A stretch of 64,000 bases of DNA, taken from Rutidosis leptorrhynchoides. Its lineage: Eukaryota > Streptophyta > Magnoliopsida > Asterales > Asteraceae. Under the pieces are notes generated by a model. It made no database searches. It was not told the DNA's origin and saw only the letters and a list, made by a program, of their open reading frames with translations. Where the stretch lies: contig NC_092333.1 in the NCBI RefSeq assembly GCF_046630445.1, forward strand, positions 331,811,501-331,875,500, read 5' to 3'. Within the stretch, counting starts at the first letter, position 1. Each line of letters starts with the position of its first letter. This document shows positions 59,482-64,000 of this stretch, piece by piece. The translations under genes and the position numbers were made by a program.

Positions 59482-59776
59482 GAATTATTGGACTGTTAAC
59501 TGTGAACTATCGACTGTGGACTAATAACATTGGACAATTAAAATGAATTAAAATATTGATTATAACATATGAAACTAAATATTTCTTCAAGTTTTCCACT
59601 TGATTTCATCTTAAATCTCATTTGTATCTTGACGATTACAATATGCGTTCAAACCTTTCGTAATTCTTGAAAACACCTCAATCGAGAGGATGAATCAACC
59701 ACACTTCATCTACGGAAGGAAAGATCTATGTATATAGTTATGCGCCTGTAAAACTCTCAGAATCGAAGTAAAAGTT

Positions 59777-59974
59777 TTACACGAATCCGTACCTGATCCT
59801 GTAAGCATTATTATTACCCAAAATAATTTGGTAATCCCTTTCAAAGTAGCAAATTTTGTCACAGCTCCAGCAAGTCAACTTCGACTTTTCGTACGAAACA
59901 ATCTTATTATAACCTTGATATATATATATGCATGCTCTTTTATTGTTACCTGAGAACCTTTTATATTTCACCAT
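59777..59974 (-). pseudogene. Antisense zinc-knuckle remnant in element D
   Basis: The minus strand reads KRFSGNNKRACIYIY..., then KLTCWSCDKICYFERDY, a CCHC knuckle with His and last Cys both Tyr. Basic residues precede it, as in Gag nucleocapsids. Confidence 0.55.
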
Positions 59975-60523
59975 ATTACCATCAGCGTTTAATCCTCTAA
60001 AAACACAATTCTCCTGAAACCACCTCGGATTGATAACCGATGATTCAGATATCGTAGCATTAAATGCAGAGGAAACAGAAAAATTGTATATGGTCTAAAC
60101 GGCCAAAAGTTTGATGATAAAGAAGGGAGTGTTAGGAACGTTCGATAGAAAATTTAGTACTGAAAAACAGATTGAGCAAACCATGAAGGAGACCAAGGCC
60201 AAATACAAGGACCATACCATATATTCAAAGAAATCAGGTAATTCTGGATCCGATGAAACCTTCAACGAATATCTTGCTCCGTACTCATGTTAAAATCTTG
60301 CAGAAAACCATTCTTCATTAACCATCGAACTTAGAAATTCCAAAATATCATCATAAATATCTTCGATATTTCTGAAGATATTTTCATAAATATTCTCGTC
60401 CGAAATTATTTATCTCTTCGTGCTATCTATATTAAATCACAAAGGAAACTACTTTAGTTTCTAAATTTCTTTAAAATTCGAGTTTGAATTATGAATGATT
60501 TTGAAGTAGTGTTGGAAATTGAT

Positions 60524-60584
60524 GCATGAGTTAGTATAATATAATGACACTTGATCAACGTGATTATATTACAGTAAGTCATGC
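60524..60584 (+). repeat. Conserved 61-bp imperfect inverted repeat (copy in D)
   Basis: Same length, arms and centre as in B. Confidence 0.65.
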
Positions 60585-61478
60585 TGAGTTTCTACTGAAA
60601 CGTAATGATTCACAGACCATAACGTCATCATGTGTCATGTTACATGACTCTTACATTCTATTTAACCTCTTAACATAATTACTTGATAGTTCTATCTTTC
60701 TCGGATATTCTGGTAATTTGACAAATCAAATCGTGCGATTACGTTCCTTCTTGTTTAGAACATTAAGTTCATTTGAAACTCCATACTTACGAATTCTAGA
60801 CCATTACTCGCTTTACTAGAGGTCGAGAAGAGAATAAAACAAAAAAAGCAAAGAGCCCCAAAATATAAGAAAAAATATAAAGCCCAATAACAACACGGAA
60901 GTTACAAACCGTGGATATTAATAGGAATAGCAATATAAAGACACGGCATAATTAAGAATAGTATCACCCCAAGGTTATTTTAAAAGTAAACAGATTTTTC
61001 TGGTGGAAGATTGAAAAGAAGGATGACAGAAATAATAATTAGGAAAATATCAAGGATTAGAACTGGATTAAGCATTTTCACAATCTTTTGGATGTATGAA
61101 CTAAGAAAGAAAGTATAGGAACGGTGAGAATAATGGAAAGGAAGATTTTAATTTATAAAGGAACTATCAGACAGAGTAATTGAGGCAGATTACCATATTT
61201 AATTATAGAGATCTTAATTTCCTTACTCGCCGAAGAATCAAATCTTTTAGATTTCGAAGATTTTCTCCAAATCCCTTGAACTCCGGAAATCAAACATATC
61301 TACGTCAAAGGATATGAAGAAACATTATTTTCTCATTTCACTCTTTTATGAAAGCTTCACTTATACTCTTCGCGTAATCGAATTGTTTTATCCATACTAC
61401 TCAATGGTGATAAAACTCTATTCATCAACTCATATTCATCATAAAAACATTTTTATTGTTAGCTAGGACAACTTCGAT

Positions 61479-61515
61479 CAAATTTCAGGACGAAATTTCT
61501 TTAACGGGTAGGTAC
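61479..61515 (+). promoter_or_regulatory. Inverted repeat and polypurine tract before the 3' LTR of element D
   Basis: AAATTTCAGGACGAAATTTC (one arm base changed) then TTTAACGGGTAGGTAC and TGTGACGAC. Confidence 0.75.
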
Positions 61516-62384
61516 TGTGACGACTCAGAAATTTTCGATCAAATATAAACTTAATCTTTATATGATTTCAACACGATAAGCAAAGTCTGTAATGTTTGAG
61601 TCTCAAAAACTTTGAACTGTGCTCATATATACATTTGACCTTTGACCACTCCCGACGATTCACGAACAATTGCATGTGAATAAACATGTAAATAGATATA
61701 TAGATATATAAATATATATATATAAATATAAATATAAGTATACATAATAATTTGAAATAATAGGAAACAATTTAACCATTTAAATGGAATATGTAAAATA
61801 ATAAAATATATATGATTTCTATACATAGTTAATGTTATATGTATATGGTAATATATATAAATATTAAATGTTATATATATGTTATTATATGTATGTCATA
61901 AAAAATTAAATGTAATATTAAGTTTGATTAATGGGTAAAAATATAATTAAGTGTAATTGTTATAGTTACTTTCAATAATTTTTATTAATATTAATATCAA
62001 TATTAGTATTATTAATCTTATTATTATTATTACCGTTATAATTAAAATTCTGATAATTGTAAGGTATGTTTATCAAAACAAAAGTTAAAAATATAAGTAT
62101 TATTAAAATTAGTATTATTATTATTATTGTTATACATTTTATAGTAACTATTATAATTATCATTAGTAATAATATTATTTTTATACTTGTATTATTATTA
62201 GTTAAAATATTAAGGGTATTATTATTATTCCATTTATTAAAAGATTAACTATAATCTATAAATATAAATATAAAAGGAATACAACTAAATATATAAATAC
62301 AGATGTATAAATACTAAAATATATATACTGATACGCATATACAGATTTAATATACAAATATAAAGTGGATATATAAATAAAAAT

Positions 62385-62386
<2 letters not shown>

Positions 62387-62439
<53 letters not shown>
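62387..62439. repeat. (AT)n microsatellite
   Basis: About 26 units; the 5' LTR of D has only about five at the same place. Confidence 0.95.
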
Positions 62440-62442
<3 letters not shown>

Positions 62443-63361
62443 TACAGTTAAATATATTTATATATAAATATGAGTATAATCCGTATATTTATACAAATCA
62501 AATACAGAAAATTAGGATACAGTTTCACATCGTTATCATCTGTAGTTAATTGAGCAACCAGTACAAATCAGGATATAATCGTGGGAATCAAACCAAAAGT
62601 CTGTGAGAAGTCATAATCGCCTTTTACATTTTTTTCTTCTTATTTCTGTACTAATGAATGAGCTGTGTCGAGCCAATTAACTAACAAACAAGTGATAATT
62701 GAGATACAATAGCTGTATTAGACTAACTTGCATTCTATAATTCGATACTTATTAAAATACAAGAGATAAAAACAGAAAAATGGGGTTACAGCTTCTTCCT
62801 CCTCTGTTCGTGGCATCTTTAAGCCAAAACTCCAAATCGAACCATTCCTCAAAATATACAAATGCAGAAGTATTAGGATTGATGTGTTTTAACTATCTGC
62901 AAGGTTTTAATTTTCTATATTGAATTCGAATTTTGAGATTTAAAGTTAATTTTTAAAAGTCAAACGATTATTTTTCATCAAAATTTGGATTCGTTTTCGT
63001 GTTATAGGATCAATTGATGAATCGTATAGCTTACATAAACGATTTAAAACCCGTTTCATGTTATAATCATAATCCAAAACTGCTTTAAATTCAAAATCAG
63101 TGTTTTTATTCCTGGGTTTTCTTCGCGTGTTCATACAGCTGCTGCTGTACTGTTATTTTTTTTTCTTTTCTTTTATCGTTAAATCAAATGCAACAACTAC
63201 TAATTGTTTCTAATTTAGTTTCAAGTATCAAACTAAAATTTGTAGAGGTGGTCCTAGTTATAATTGAACACTGGTCGATCTGGATATGGTGAAGAGAAAG
63301 AGAAGAAGGAAATAATTTAAATAGGTTATATTTAAATGGGGGGAGTTTAAATCAGAAAAAT

Positions 63362-63432
63362 GAGTTTGGTTCAATGGTTCAGTGTGATTGTGGTTGAGCG
63401 AGAGGTCTCGGGTTCGAGTCCGATCCGCGGCA
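63362..63432 (+). repeat. tRNA-like segment inside the element D 3' LTR
   Basis: A-box-like TGGTTCAATGG (63367-63377) and a perfect B box GGTTCGAGTCC (63411-63421). Confidence 0.6.
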
Positions 63433-64000
63433 GTTTTTCGTTTTAAGGCTTCTTTTGAGGTAGTCACTTAATCATTATTATTATTATTATCTTTATCATT
63501 ATTATTATTAATATTATTATTAAAAATGTTGTTATTATTATTATTGTTAATTAGTGTTGTTATTATGTTAAAGTTAATAAGATAATCAATATTATTATCA
63601 TTTTTGTTATTACTAAGTAAAACCACTAAGTATTACTATTATCATTATATTTATTATTATTATGATTATTATGATTATTATTATTGTTATTGTTATTATT
63701 ATGATTCTTATTATTAATGTTATTACTATGATTATAATTAATTATTGTTATTATCAAAATGATTATTATCGTACTAACATTGGAATTTGATTATATGTAT
63801 AAGTAATATTAGTATTATTATCACTATCGTAATGCAAATTATTATTATCATTAATATTAATATTTTTATCATATTTATATTTATTATTACAAAATATTAG
63901 CACTAGGTATTATTAAGTCTGAAATTAGAATCAAAACTAATATTTTCATTGTAAAAATAATACAACTTTTATATTAGAATCATTAGTATGATTCTTAAAT

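Larger units (their letters stand above)
59487..61478 (+). other. Internal region of D after the solo LTR
   Basis: Resumes homology to A (1770 downward, minus). It contains the antisense knuckle, a short sense frame at 60111-60293 (KKGVLGTFDRKFSTEK...) with partial counterparts in A and B, and the 61-bp inverted repeat. Not an intact gene. Confidence 0.55.
61516..64000 (+). repeat. 3' LTR of element D (first 2485 bp)
   Basis: Parallels 51846 to about 54415. Differs mainly by an (AT)n expansion at 62387-62439, a shortened TTA tract near 63470, and scattered substitutions. Confidence 0.9.

Overview
This 64 kb window is plant nuclear DNA: AT-rich, full of microsatellites, and made mostly of nested LTR retrotransposons. 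The one clearly intact host-type gene is a universal stress protein of the plant PHOS32/PHOS34-like type (25735-26478, minus). A eudicot is likely. I lean to Asteraceae from the general look of the repeats, but this is a weak inference. No rRNA genes, functional tRNA genes or CRISPR arrays were seen.

Left block (1 to about 21.9 kb), mostly minus strand. Element A (1-6366; ORF1 family, its 3' LTR running off the window) sits in the leader of element E (5' LTR 7535-10537). E sits in the protease region of element F (gag-protease remnant 10538-11948, 5' LTR 12063-13040). Beyond F is part of a CACTA DNA transposon ending at 15802, with 135-bp tandem repeats, a broken zf-GRF gene and a tRNA-like fragment. 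Next comes a decayed gag of a Tat-like Ty3 element G (15803-17448; PBS and LTR at 21339 to about 21900). G is split by a compact composite LTR element (17454-21294, target duplication ATATG), which itself carries a small inverted LTR element X (19415-21054, duplication GAACG).

Middle block (21.9-27.8 kb) is the gene island. It holds a perfect 192-bp tandem duplication, a 264-bp hAT-type MITE with an 8-bp duplication, the stress-protein gene and a 26-bp perfect palindrome centred on CACGTG.

Right block (27.8-64 kb), plus strand. The LTR of element C (27801-50985) is interrupted by element B (28933-48779, duplication ACTTC), whose 5' LTR is interrupted by chromovirus-like element I (30810-42278, duplication CTTTA). 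C continues into its own ORF (51194-51778) and is then interrupted by element D (51846 to beyond 64000), which carries a solo LTR (57585-59481, duplication GAATT).

The most interesting theme is a set of non-autonomous elements (A, B, D) that lack pol but share a small coiled-coil ORF1, an antisense zinc-knuckle remnant, an internal copy of the polypurine-tract motif and a conserved 61-bp inverted repeat. Their leader box and 3'-end hairpin/PPT match those of chromovirus-like element I. Element I has almost identical LTRs but a pol already broken in several places, so it too was probably copied in trans. All identity counts were made by eye.
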